NCBI GenBank assembly: GCA_028583685.1
Contig: JAMXIF010000051.1
Span: 47,736,443-47,800,442, forward strand
Reading direction: 5' to 3'
DNA: 64,000 nt
Origin: Petaurus breviceps papuanus
Taxonomy: Eukaryota > Chordata > Mammalia > Diprotodontia > Petauridae
Made by a program: the position numbers and the translations under genes. The notes beneath the pieces are model-generated. The model saw only the letters and a program-made list of their open reading frames with translations, had not been told where the DNA came from and searched no databases. Shown here in pieces: positions 24,378 to 35,575 of this stretch (positions are counted from its first letter, which is position 1; each line of letters opens with the position of its first letter).

Positions 24378-24700
24378 CATGCCTGGAATGATCTCCAGAC
24401 TTTTCCCTGTCTGGCCCCCCCCCCCCCCCCCNNNNNNNNNNNNNNNNNNNNNNNNNNNNNNNNNNNNNNNNNNNNNNNNNNNNNNNNNNNNNNNNNNNNN
24501 NNNNNNNNNNNNNNNNNNNNNNNNNNNNNNNACCCCGGCCAGGCCTTCTTCCATTTATTACCATTTATCTTATATTATCCATTTATGTACATGTTATTGC
24601 CTCCATCAGAAGCTTTTTGAGGACATGACTAATTTTCGCTTTTCCTTTTAATGTGTAACACTTATCATGGCACCTGATACATAGTGAAAACTCAAGACAA
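24378..24700 (+). mobile_element. L2 3' end (sense), interrupted by a sequence gap
   Basis: The start (catgcctggaatgatctccag) and end (atgtacatgttattgcctccatcagaagctttttgaggac...cacctgatacatagtgaaaactcaa) follow the L2 3' region. A homopolymer C run (about 24415-24431) leads directly into the 100-N gap, so some sequence is missing here. Confidence 0.6.
24432..24531. other. Assembly gap (100 N)
   Basis: A run of exactly 100 N marks a gap of unknown true length. It follows a poly-C tract. Confidence 0.99.
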
Positions 24701-24919
24701 GCTTGATGATTTGTTACTAAGTGGGAATGGCACTGGGCTAGTTTAGCAAAGCACCTCCACAAAAAATGAAATTTAATTCAAAAATGCAGACTCATAGCAC
24801 TCCATATTCTGTTCTCTCTCCTAAATCTTCTTTCCAACAGCACTTTAATAGGTTTCGATGAACCATTTAGCATTTGATTGTTCATGGTCTCAGGTGGTTC
24901 TCTGATTATTTTATGTATC

Positions 24920-25130
24920 TTGTTGTTCACTCTTGCTGATTTCATCTGGGATTTTCTTGGCAAGGATATTGGAGTGGCTTGCCATTTCCTTCTCCACTTC
25001 ATTTTACAGAAGAAACTGAGGCAAACAGGGTTAAGTGATTTGCCCAAGGTTTCACAGCTAGTAAGAGCCTGAGGGAGGGTTTGAACTCAGGTCTTCCTGA
25101 CTCCAGGCCCACTGCTCTACCCATTGCCCC
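24920..25130 (-). mobile_element. Marsupial MIR-variant SINE (antisense)
   Basis: The plus strand reads ttttcttggcaaggatattggagtggcttgccatttccttctcc, then ttttacagaagaaactgaggcaaacagggttaagtgatttgcccaaggtttcacagctagtaagagcctgagg...gaactcaggtcttcctgactccagg. The same variant is present in sense at 57765 and, interrupted, near 59.5 kb. Confidence 0.75.
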
Positions 25131-25547
25131 TGACATATATGTGACTTGTCTTTTTGAAACTGTAAATCTCAAAGGCATAGACTACATCATCAATGTCACT
25201 GGTTCCAATCCAAAAGTATTTGAAAAATGCTGGAAACAGGGAAGTTGAGGCATCCTGTCTTCCCAACAGGGGTCACTAACTTCTTAAAAAATGATGTTCC
25301 AAGTCTCATTTGTTCCATGGCACTCGAATATTGTTGGAAGTGGCACAGAGTACAGCAGGTAAAGCACCAATGGGAGACTGACTCCTGCCACACACCTAGA
25401 ACATTACAGAGGGTCACATTGGCAAGGTGAACACTACCATTACTTATCATAAACTGAAGCTGTTTTACTGTTTCCTTTCTTAATCCCCACTTTATTCTAA
25501 AAAAAATAGTAAACTCTTCATTCATTCAAAAAGTGATTAAGCATTTC

Positions 25548-25797
25548 CCTTTGCTCATCTGTAAAATAAGGGGCCGATTCCAAATGGCCACTACAGTCCC
25601 TTCCAGATCGAAAACTATCATCTTATAATCCTATGTAAATAGTGGACTTTGATACCACTAAAGGAGAGAATAAGACTGACAGCTTTGTATATCTCTGCCT
25701 CACTTAAATGTAATTCCCAGGCTAGTCAAAACATCACCCTCGTGATATTATTGGTCCTCTTTGAGAGCAAAGGACAAAAAACCACAACAAGCACTCA
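25548..25797. mobile_element. MIR 3' fragment and RTE-SINE fragment
   Basis: At 25548-25640 a sense MIR half is readable (ttgctcatctgtaaaataaggggccg...cagtcccttccagatcg). At about 25735-25797 the antisense start of an RTE-driven SINE follows (tattggtcctctttgagagcaaaggacaaaaaaccac). The latter is the reverse of the head of the element at 54196. Confidence 0.55.
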
Positions 25798-25934
25798 TTT
25801 TTGTAACAAACCTTAGTGATCAATTGGCAAAAGTCTGATTAAAACGGGTCCTTTTATCTTAGAAAAGAAAAAGAGAAAAGCCTAAATAGCAAGGTAGCAA
25901 CTACAGAAATGATTTAAGTAGTCATCCAAAATTC

Positions 25935-28476
25935 CTTTTCTCCCCAAGAATTTTTTAGTTTTCAACATTCATTTCCACAAGATTTTGAGTTCCAAATTTT
26001 CTCTCCATGTCTCCCCTACCCTCCACCCCAGATGACAAGCATACTGATTACCCCTTCCCCCAGTCTGTCCTCTCTTCTCTCCCCCCCATTCTTGGCCCTT
26101 CCCCCTTCCTCCTTACTTTCTTGTAGGGCAAGAGGGATTTCTATACCCCATTGCCTAATTATCTCACTTCCCAATTACATGTAAAAACAAGTTTTTTAAC
26201 AATTGTTTTTAAAGCTTTGAATTCCAGATTCGAATCCCTTCTTCCTTCCTCAAGCCCCCCCTCCCCATTGAGAAGACAAGCAGTTCAATATAGGTTAAAC
26301 ATGTGTACTTATGCAAAACATTTCCATAATAGTCATATTGTAAAAGACTAAAAAAACTACATTTCCTTCCATCCTATCCCACCCCCCACCTATTCTATTT
26401 TTCCCTTTGACCTTGTCCCTTTTCAAGTGTTTGCTTCTGACTACTCCCTCCCCCAATCTGGCCTCCTTGGTTAACCACGGACCATCCCCCCCATTTCTTT
26501 CCCCCTTACTTTCCTGTAGGGTAAGATACCCAAATGAGTGTGTAAGGTATTCCCTCCTTAAACCAAATCAGATGAGAGTAAATTCACTCATTCCCTCTTA
26601 CCTCCCCCCTTTTCCCCTCCATTGTGAAACCTTTTTCTTACCTCTTTAATAATTAAAAGATCATTTACCCCATTCTATTTCTCCCTTTATTCTTCTCCCA
26701 ATATATTCCTCCAACTACGCTAATATTGAGAAAGGTCTCGTGAATTACAAATATTATCTTTCCATGTAGGAAAGTAAACAGTTTAACCTTAATAAGTCCT
26801 TTATGATTTCTCTTTCCTGTTTACCTTCTCATGCTTCCCTTGAGTCTTTTATCTGAAAGTCAAATTTCCTTTTCATCATTGGTCTTTTCAGCAAGAATGC
26901 TTGAAAGTCCTCTATTTCACTGAATGTCTATACTTCCCCCTGAAATATTATACTCAGTTTTGCTTGACAGGTGATTCTTGGTTTTAATCCTAGCTCCTCT
27001 GACCTCCAGAATATCATATTCCAAGCCCTTTGATCCCTTAATGTAGAAGCTGCTAGGTCCTGCATTATCCTCACTGTATTTCCACAATACTCTAATAGTT
27101 TCTTTCTGCTGCTTGAAATATCTTCTCCTTGACCTGGGAAATCTGAAATTTGGTTACAATATTCCTAAGTGTTTTCCTTTTGGAATCTCTTTGAAGAGGT
27201 GACTTGTGGATTCTTATAATTTCTATCTTACCCTCTGGTTCTAGAATATCAGGGCAGTTTTCCTTGATGATTTATTGAAAGATGATATCTAGGCTCTTTT
27301 TTTGATCATGGCTTTCAGGCAGTCCAATTTTTAAATTCACTCTCCTGGATCTATTTTCAAGGTCAGTGGTTTTTTCAATGAGATATTTCACATTGTCTTC
27401 TATTTTTTTCATTCTTTTTGGTTTTATTTTATAATTTTCTGATTTCTCATAAAGTTAATTAGCTTTTATTTGCTCCATTCTAATTCTGAAGGAATTATTT
27501 TCTTCAGTGAACTTTTGTACCTCCTTTTCCATTTGGCCAATTCTGCTTTTTAAGGCATTCTTCTCCTCATTGGCTTTTTGGACCTCTTTTGCCATTTGGA
27601 TTAGTCTATTTTTTAAGGTGTTGTTTACTTCAGCATTTGGGGGGGGGCTCTCCTTTAGCAGGCTGTGGACTTGTTTTTCATGATTTTCTTGCATCACTCT
27701 CATTTCTCTTCCCAATTTTTCCTCTACTTCTCTTACCGGATTTTCAAAATCCTTCTTGAGCTCCTCCATGGCCTGCAACCAGTTCATATATTTCTTGGAG
27801 GCTTTTGATGCAGGAGTTCTGACTTTGTTGTCTTCTTCTGGTTCTATGTTTTGATCTTTGTTGCCAAAGTAAGATTCTATAGTCTGACTCTTTTTACTGT
27901 TTGTTCATCTTCCAAGTCAAAACTTGACTTTCTAACTCCCTGTCAAGGCAGGACTCCAGTGGGGGTAGGGTGAGGGTAGGTGTACTGTCCCAGGCTTCAG
28001 GGGTGTTGTATCAGCTGCTGGATCCCCCACCAGCTATGGGCCCAGGGAAGCAGCTGGTGCTGCTGCTTTCACTGCTGCTGCTTTTCTATTGCTGCTGCTG
28101 CTGCTTTTTCTGCTGGCACCACCTCCTCCTCTTTCAACCAGGTCCCACTGAGTTCCCCCACTGACCTTCCATGCTGTTCTAGAGTTTGTGGGTTGAGAAG
28201 TCTGGAAATTGCCACAGCTCGAGGTGATTCAGTCTCCGAAGGCATGCCCTGGCCTGGGCCTGTGTACTTGCACTCTACTCTCATTCTGGTGCAACAAACC
28301 CTTCCTGTTGGCCTGCCAGGCCGTTTTCAGCTGGAGATGTGTTTCACTCTATCATTTTGTGGGTTCTGCGGCTCTAAAATTTATTTTAGCCATTTTTTAC
28401 AGGTATTTGGAGGGGCTTTAGGGGAAGAGCTCAAGAAAGTTCCTGTTTTTATTCCACCATCTTGGCTCTACCCCCC
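25935..28476 (-). mobile_element. ORF1-only L1 derivative (HAL1-like), antisense
   Basis: On the minus strand the element starts with an L1-type 5' end (gccaagatggtggaataaaaac, at about 28470-28450) and a long 5' UTR with a CAG-rich patch. ORF1 follows. Its coiled coil is still open at 27787-27455 (MNWLQAMEELKKDFENPVRE...), and the C-terminal domain is readable in broken form (IIKENCPDILEPEGKIEIIR). ORF2 is absent: ORF1 passes straight into the purine-rich 3' UTR (tatggaaatgttttgcataa region, about 26320-26150). The flanking AAAATTC on both sides may be the target duplication. The copy is nearly full length for a half-L1 but no longer coding. Confidence 0.7.
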
Positions 28477-30001
28477 AAAATTCTTAAAATGGATATAATC
28501 AACTAGTCGTTCAAAGAGTAGTAGGAACCACTGAAGAACAATACATCTTAAGTGAGCTGGCACAACAAAAGGACTGGCTTGGTGGGAAAGACCAGATTCT
28601 AAACAGTGATCTTCAGCTGTCACACTTAGCAGAGCCATATGGACAACAACAATAACATCACAAATTAGATTAACTAGCTCGTCACAATAGGGCCTGAAGT
28701 AAGTAAAGAACCATACAAGACCACGACACCCTTACTTTTGATAAGTCCCTATTAGTAACTGCAACAGGAAATTAAGTCTGCTGAAGCTCCTATGACCCTA
28801 ACAAGGCAGCTCCTGATAACTAGAATCCATTCTCAAAAAGGTACAACACCATGTACTTTTCAATTCTAAGGGTCAAAAGTGATGAATGACCCCAATATGT
28901 CAAGAAAATAGGAATTGTCGACTTTAGTGGTTTGGCATAAATATTTATAGAACTTCATGCTTCATAACCTTCCATGTCCTTACATTAGGTTTTTATTCCT
29001 TAAAAATACAGAGGCGGAAAGGAAACTTTAAAAAGGTTCTCAGATGAAAAACAATATAACCAAGCAAAGGGGTACAAAGCACCCAGCGTGGCTTCCTGAC
29101 TTCTATGGTCCTGCAATTCTGGTCGAAGAGAGAAGCTACAAAGTAAAGCCTCTATCTATTCTCTCCAGATACCTTTGGAGCCTTCCATTTTGTTTTCTAT
29201 TAACTCTGATCTTTCTTAGATTTGAATTTGAGCTACAAGCGAATATTTCACTGCACAAGAACAAAAACATGTTATAGCACTATAGTTCTATGAAAGGAAA
29301 TAGCAATAATGTCATCTGTAGGTCTATCGGTAAATGTATTCTTCAGAGCACTTTTCACTCAAAAGATCTGGACTCCACTGTGGGAAGCATCCAGATGGGT
29401 CTAATGAAAATGCCACTATCCTAAGACCTTATTATATGCAAAATTCTACAAAAATAAAAGAAACTTAGAACTTTCTAATAAAAACACAAGCATCCTTATT
29501 TGTTTATTGAGTCAATCTTTACTTCTTTTTGTTAGGATTACTCATACTACCTATATTATGATGGAATTTTAGATTTGAAACACCAGTAAATAATAAAACT
29601 GATACAAAGACTTTTCTATACCTTGGTGTAAGACGTTTTCAAAAACTGGGGAATTCATTGTGACTTATTGTACGTGCCAAGTTTTCCTTTGTATATTTAA
29701 GATATGGAAAATAATAAAATGGACAACTAGGCTGCTGATCAGAAAACAACTCTCAAGAGAGACTCTAAGGACTACAAAGAGGGGAGGAAACCCCAGAAAG
29801 CAAACTATGCAATTTCTCAGATGAGGTTAAATCACTTAGAGGACTGAAGTTGTCAGCTCCTTCACCATCTGGCCTAGAGGTACTTCTATGAGATGGGCCA
29901 ATCTCCAGGGCACTTCAAGTAATAAACAAATATTCTATCTTTTTTTTTCCAAACAATTTGGAATAAATCACAAAAATATCCCATACTTTTGACATTTCCC
30001 T
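28477..30001. other. Intron 3, no recognised feature
   Basis: These 1.5 kb lack any transposon I can name. No exon or RNA gene is recognised. Confidence 0.4.
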
Positions 30002-30019
30002 AAAGAATCATAGAATCAC

Positions 30020-30320
30020 GGGGCGGCCAGGTAGCACAGCGAGTAAGAGCACCAGCTCCAGTGTTGGAATGACCTGGAGATCGAATCCCGGGCTCAGACA
30101 CTTAGCACCCACCCAGAAACACCTGGCCGTGTAACCTTGAGCAAGTTACTTAATCCCAATTGCTTAGGGGCGGCCAGGTGGCTCAGCGAGTAAGAGCACC
30201 GGCTCCAGTGTTGGGATGACCTGGATCAAATCCGGGCTCAGATACTCAGCACCACATCCAGAAATAACTGGCCGTGTAACCTTGAGCAAGTTACTTAACC
30301 CCGATTGCTTAAAAAAAAAA
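30020..30320 (+). mobile_element. Dimeric WSINE-type SINE (sense) with about 18-bp TSD
   Basis: The left monomer occupies 30020-30166 and the right monomer 30167-30310, with an A tail to about 30323. Left and right types are the same as in the 24-kb and 6-kb copies. The flanking direct repeat AAAGAATCATAGAATCAC is at 30002-30019 and 30321-30338. It is inserted in an older L3/CR1 element, whose own sequence forms the duplication. Confidence 0.92.
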
Positions 30321-30323
30321 AAA

Positions 30324-30561
30324 GAATCATAGAATCACAATTGGATCTCAATGTTGAAAGAGAAGGCAAAAGACATCCAGTCCAACTTGGACCTGAAGGA
30401 GAATGAATCCCTTCTACAACACACCACACAAGTGATCCAGCCTTTGCTTAAAGTCCTCTACATGTGTAACGCCAAGCACGAGCAGCTTTCCAGAAGAATA
30501 CTACTGTGAACAGCTTTTAAGGTTCTCATTACATAGGATATAGTGAACACTCTACTTATTC
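30324..30561 (-). mobile_element. L3/CR1 LINE, 3' segment (antisense)
   Basis: This reads gaatcatagaatcac...cagtccaacttggacctgaaggagaatgaatcccttctacaac...agtgatccagcctttgcttaaagtcctc, the antisense 3' end of L3/CR1. It continues, after intervening insertions, at about 31095. Confidence 0.75.
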
Positions 30562-30575
30562 AATAACAAATCAGA

Positions 30576-30891
30576 ATATGTGCATCCAGAGAAAGAACTA
30601 GAAAGAACTGAGTTTACATCCAGGTGGAAGCAAAATACCTGATCTTTTTCCTTCTCTTATTTGGTTTTATGTCCTCTTTACCATTTTTCATTCCAGCTGG
30701 TACAACCCATCCTTATAACCTGACTAATGTATAATGTGAAAGTATTTACAGATCCTATACTTGACTATATGCCGCCATGGGGGGGAGGGGAGGGAACAAA
30801 ATGTGAAACTCAAGGAATTGTGGAATTGAATCCTGTAAACTAAAAGGAAACAAACAAATTAATTAAAATAAAAAAAATAAAGGTTGAAAAA
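30576..30891 (+). mobile_element. L1 3' UTR insertion (sense) with 14-bp TSD
   Basis: This is a 5'-truncated L1 3' UTR (tgcatccagagaaagaacta..., the purine-rich block, then an A-rich tail). It is flanked by AATAACAAATCAGA at 30562-30575 and 30892-30905. Confidence 0.85.
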
Positions 30892-30905
30892 AATAACAAA
30901 TCAGA

Positions 30906-31094
30906 GCAAAACATTCACAGAGAATCAAGGTACAGCATTCACAATGTTACAACTTATCACAGATAATCAAAATACAGCATTCACAACAACTTATCACAGA
31001 AAACGGCCACAAAGTTTTTTCACCACAGCGATCACACAGTTTTGAACAAAGTATAATCATTTAGTTAATCAATCACTTAGTAGCTCAATCAACA
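30906..31094. repeat. Short imperfect tandem duplication of unknown origin
   Basis: Two units of roughly 40 bp are adjacent (agagaatcaaggtacagcattcacaatgttacaacttatcac and agataatcaaaatacagcattcacaacaacttatcac). They are followed by atcac-rich sequence. This stretch interrupts the L3/CR1 element and matches no family I know. Confidence 0.5.
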
Positions 31095-32140
31095 TGGTAC
31101 ACCAGGGACAGGGAGAACTCAAGGCCCAAAGGCAGCTCCTGTACCTCTGCATTGCATTAACTGATAGGAAGTTTTTCCTAGGCAAAGCTTCAAGGCAAAT
31201 TCCATCCATAGCTCCTAATTCTGATCCCTCCTCCATAGGACAATCCTTCAGATACTTAAAATACCAGAAGACACTGGGACCATCCAGAATCTCTGCTGCC
31301 CCCACTGCCCTCCATCTTCTCTTCTCCAGGCTATAAACATCCTGAAATCCTTCAACCAATATTTATATGGCATATCAAGGTTCTTCACCAAGGTCACCCT
31401 CTTTTGGATATGTACCAGCTTATTAACATCCTTCCTAAAATGTGGTACCTAGTGATAACCCTAGTGCTTCCCATGGGGTCTAACTAGAGCACTGAACATA
31501 AGGGTTCTCAGAGAAGTCCTAAGTAGGAGCTTAAAATGGCATTGGCTTAATGGGCTCCCATATCACAATGCTGACTCACATTAAACTTTCAGTTTCCCCA
31601 AATCCCTAAATCTTTCACAGATGAACTGCTGTCTAGGCATAATTTCCTCAATTTTAAAATTTACTTGTTAAGTTGTATTTTTAAACTCAACCCTATTTAA
31701 ATTCACTGAACTGGATTTGGTGGAATATTTTAGCCTGTCAAGACCTCTTGATCCTGATTTTTCTGCTCAATATGCCCTCCTAATTTTGTTTCATGTGCAA
31801 ATAAACATGTCATCTATGCCTTTATCTAAGTGAGTAATCAAAATGTCAAACATCACAGGGCTAAGCACAGACCCCTAGAAACTTCGGCTCTAGAACCTTC
31901 TACTAAACTCATGTCACAACCATTAAAAGGTACTCTTTGCGTCCAAGCATTCAACCAACTCACAATTCACCTACTTCTGCTACTATCTAGCTCCCCTCTC
32001 TCTGTGGTTTGCCCCTAAGAATGGCATGAGTGTCTATGCCAAAAACTTGGCTAAAATTTAGGTTTAAATCCTATTTACTGGGGTGTTCTTGGATCTACTA
32101 CTATGGTAACTCAAGTATCATTTGCCTCTGCAACATACCT
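31095..32140 (-). mobile_element. L3/CR1 LINE, RT region (antisense)
   Basis: This is a long, well-ordered antisense L3/CR1 stretch: gataggaagtttttccta, cttctccaggctataaacatcctg, atccttcctaaaatgtgg, acagatgaactgctgtctagg, gcctgtcaagacctcttgatcctg, tcatctatgcctttatctaag, caaacatcacagggctaagcacag, ggtactctttgcgtccaagcattcaacc. About 1 kb survives with few large gaps. Confidence 0.8.
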
Positions 32141-33424
32141 TTGAAAGTGAGAGCTGATGTCACAATGATCTGGGACACCAAGAGGTTCAATTACTTGCCC
32201 AAAGTCACTCTTATTTATGTAAGAACCCAAAAAAGAAAGGAACAAGATCTCTTCTGTGTTTTTTCCGTTCTAGGAATATTCTACATACAGAACACATGTC
32301 CCTTCTCACTACACAGGATAACTAGCTAGCTAGTTATGAATATATACATAACATGTATCCTATACCACTAGCAGGATAAAAAGCTTAGTAATTTAGATCA
32401 TTCTTTCTTGGCAGCATGGTATGGTGAATAGAGAGTTGGCTTTGAGGTCTGAAGACCTGATTCCGAGACCCACTTCTGACACATACCAACAGCGGGATCC
32501 TGGGTAGGCCACTTAAGATTTTCAATGTGCGAAACAACTCTCTAAAACTAAGTGACAGGGCCAACATTGATCTACATGGATAGAGGGAGATTTACTAGGT
32601 AGGAGTCTCTTATATCAATATAATTATAGGTCCAGGCTAAAATATAATCCAAAATTTCACCAGGATCGTTTTTTAGTAATTATATTTTGTATAATCAATC
32701 AAAAAGTAATCGGATTAGAAGTATAAAATGCTTTATCCTTTGCAGACTAAGCCTTTAGGAACAGGCAACAACTCTTAACAGCACAATATAAACAGATTTT
32801 AGAAAAGAGGTATTTTTGCATTCAACTTCAGTAATTTAGTATTATGTATCAATTATTCTTTGTATATCACTTCTGAAGTTTCCATAACATTCATCTTTAT
32901 TTAACTGATTTTGAGGGCAGATTTCCAAGCTAATGATAATTAAAAAAAACAAACTCATTTTTTCAATCAATGTTAAACCAAAACCTGTGTGTCGCATTTC
33001 ATGGTACATACATGTGACAAGACTGCCATCTTGTGGTTAAAAAAGATTCGACTTTCATTTTGTTGTTGCAAGGACCCTCCAGGGTTTTTTTTTTTAAAAG
33101 CAATTTTATCCAAATATTGGATAATGATCATTGAATCCTACCTAAATTGTATAACCTATGGAGGGATATGTGCTACATTTCACAGACAATCAGTCTCAGT
33201 ACGAGTTCTAACGCTACTGGTCATGTCTCTATCTGTAGACAATCGAGGTTTTGGTTCATTTATCTCAGGTTAGAAATTAATGCATTTAATTGTGGTAGAA
33301 TGACTGTTCTTACTAATCTGACTCACCTTCCATACAGACACTTGTGCTCCAAGTGTCTGATTAATGAACCAATCACGTACACGTCTGAGAAGCCCTATAC
33401 CTGAGAGCAGGATCATCGGATGTC
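32141..33424. other. Intron 3: one SINE and a CTCF-like motif
   Basis: A diverged tRNA-SINE of the MAR/MIR type is readable in sense at 32405-32560 (ggcagcatggtatggtgaatagagagttggctttgaggtctgaagacctg). At 33023-33036 the minus strand reads CCACAAGATGGCAG, a 13 of 14 match to the CTCF core CCASYAGRKGGCRS. The remainder is unassigned. Confidence 0.5.
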
Positions 33425-33705
33425 AGACCTAGGAATGGAAGGGAGCTCAAAGGCCAGCTGGTCCAACCCTGTCATCTTACAGATATGGAAACTGAGGCCA
33501 TTTTACAGATGGGGAAGCCCATTCTAGTGATGGAAGGGACCTTAAATGCCAGTGAGTCCAATTCCTTCCTTTTACAGATAAGGAAACTGAGGCCTAATAA
33601 GGGAACTGCCTTGTCCAGGGCCATACAGCTAGTAAGAGTCAGAGAGAAGATGTGAATCCAAGTCCTCTGGCTCCAGAGCCAGTGTTCTTTGCATAATACC
33701 ACATT
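33425..33705 (-). mobile_element. MIR/L3-type SINE fragments (antisense, doubled core)
   Basis: The sequence contains the core pattern twice: tcatcttacagatatggaaactgaggcc and ttccttttacagataaggaaactgaggcctaat. Each is preceded by a ...gggagctcaaaggcc / ggaccttaaatgcc lead. It ends with the head region (gaatccaagtcctctggctccagagccagtgttctttgca). This suggests one SINE next to or inside another of the same family. Confidence 0.6.
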
Positions 33706-35404
33706 AACTCAAGGAATTTCACCAAATGCATGTGGGAATCTGCAGACTTGCAGTAAGAGAACAGAAGAGACTCCTTCACATTCACAGAACATAAACTGTT
33801 GTCTCTTTCCTGGTGATCTATGATGAGAGTGGTCACATACAACCCTGAGCCCCACCCTTTCTCCTCCTCCCCGCAACGGGAGCAGCTGAAGTGCAGGAGC
33901 CAGCTGATGCTTGTGTTCCTTTGCCCGACACCGAGCACACATTTAATAATAAATGCTTGCCGATGCTCCATCGATCGATAGATTGGCTCTTCAGAGAGCA
34001 CAGGTGTCATCCTCACTTTGTAACGTGACCCGTGATTTCACTGTTCTGGGGAACTCCCTCTAGTCCAGCAGATCCCACTAGTTCGGACATGTACAGCCCT
34101 TAAGGGCTCCCAGGGGCAGTCGGGGAGGGAGCTCGCATCTACTTCTTCCTGACCCTGCTGAGAGCTCCTGAGCCACCAGGGCCCTAGTCTCAGAGAAGGA
34201 GACCAACGATCTGCCTATCCATCTATCTGATGAAGATCACAACGCAGATAAATGTCTGTGGGTAGATTCAAACCCACCTTTCCTGACTATAAGAACAATA
34301 ATCCATATGTCACCAAATCCACCACACTATCCATACTTCCTTACATACTGCCTTACAACTGATCTCCGTGTTTTTTTCTCCTATAGATAGGGAGCAATTC
34401 TTTCATTAGGTGATCCCTGTGAGGTCAAAAGCCTTATCAATCTCCTCTACTTCTTTTGCCCCCTTCAGCAGCTCTGCAAGGGCTTAAAAAGCACCAGGAT
34501 CTCAAGTGAAATCCTTCCCAGTGCTTCATTACAGATTATCATTGCAAGATTAAAAACCCCAGCAGCTTCACACCAACAGCAAGATCCTAACCATTACCCT
34601 GGGCCCTTGAGACTAACACTAATCTTTTCCATTTAATATTTTCTGCTAACAGTTTACCAAGGCATACCCTAAGGGTCACACACAGCATGTGACTCAGACT
34701 CACCATCCCACAGGGAGATCACCTTTCTTCTGTTTATGTGAGACTTGGTTAAGTCCATTCAACAAACTGACTTGCTTTGCAGAAAGGGACCCACACCTTG
34801 ATCAGCAGATCCTGAATGGAGGCTTACTGACTACATAGACCAAAGCCCAAGGCAGCAGGACTTCACACTGGGGGAGGTTTACATCCTGGTGGTCTGTGAG
34901 TTGGTCTGGGCCTGTCTGGTCAAAATTATGGTACAGTAGGTATATGTGTATACCTCTACATGTGTATGTACATGTAATATACACATGTATGCACATATAC
35001 ATGCTATTTCTTACTGTATATTTATGTGTTTATAGTTAACTTTACATTTTAAAATGTTTTCATTGCTATTGCTCTTAAAGAACACATTTCTTTTTCCCTT
35101 GTCCACAGACTAAATAACATAAAGTACTGAAATGTACTGCTCTAGCTAATTAATTTAATTTCTACGATCTAAGCTAATAGCATATGCCGTGTCCTATAAT
35201 AAAAGCAATTCTCATAAAACTTAAAGTTAATTCAAGAATAATAGGTTAGGGATGACCTTGCCTCTTCCAAAGTGTATGTAAACAAAGGAACTGAGTATTT
35301 AGGGAGCATGTATGAGCATTAATTTCAAAATTTTCCCCTTTTTTAGGAAAATAATATTTTCCTTCATGACTCTCTCTCCTCATTCAAAGAAGAAACCTCT
35401 GCTT
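33706..35404. other. Intron 3, mostly unique; TA/TG-rich patch
   Basis: No exon or named transposon was seen. A locally palindromic TA/TG-rich patch (tatgtgtatacctctacatgtgtatgtacatg) lies at about 34937-35000. Confidence 0.4.
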
Positions 35405-35575
35405 TAAATAGCAGTGTGGTAGAGTGGGAAAAGCCCTGTAATCAGGGGTCATGGATTCGAGTTACAGCTCTGATGTGTGGATACATGTGACCTTGGGAAA
35501 ATCCCTTCACTTGTCTGTGTCTGAGGTTCCTCATATGTAAAATGAGGGTGTTAGACTAACATGCATTTGCCTTCT
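35405..35575 (+). mobile_element. MIR-type SINE (sense)
   Basis: The head and core are readable (agcagtgtggtagagtgggaaaagccctgtaatcaggggtcatggattcgagttac...gtgaccttgggaaaatcccttcacttgtctgtgtctgaggttcctcatatgtaaaatgagggtg). Confidence 0.7.

Noticed and set aside
24228-24651. Frames containing runs of X across the N gap, and similar ones at 49033-49464
   Set aside because: They are artefacts of reading through assembly gaps.
27970-28498. 172-residue plus-strand frame with Cys-rich runs
   Set aside because: It is the antisense of an L1-type 5' UTR, including a CAG/GCT-rich patch.
31069-31359. Minus- and plus-strand frames of 80-96 residues
   Set aside because: They lie in an antisense L3/CR1 fossil and reflect old LINE sequence.
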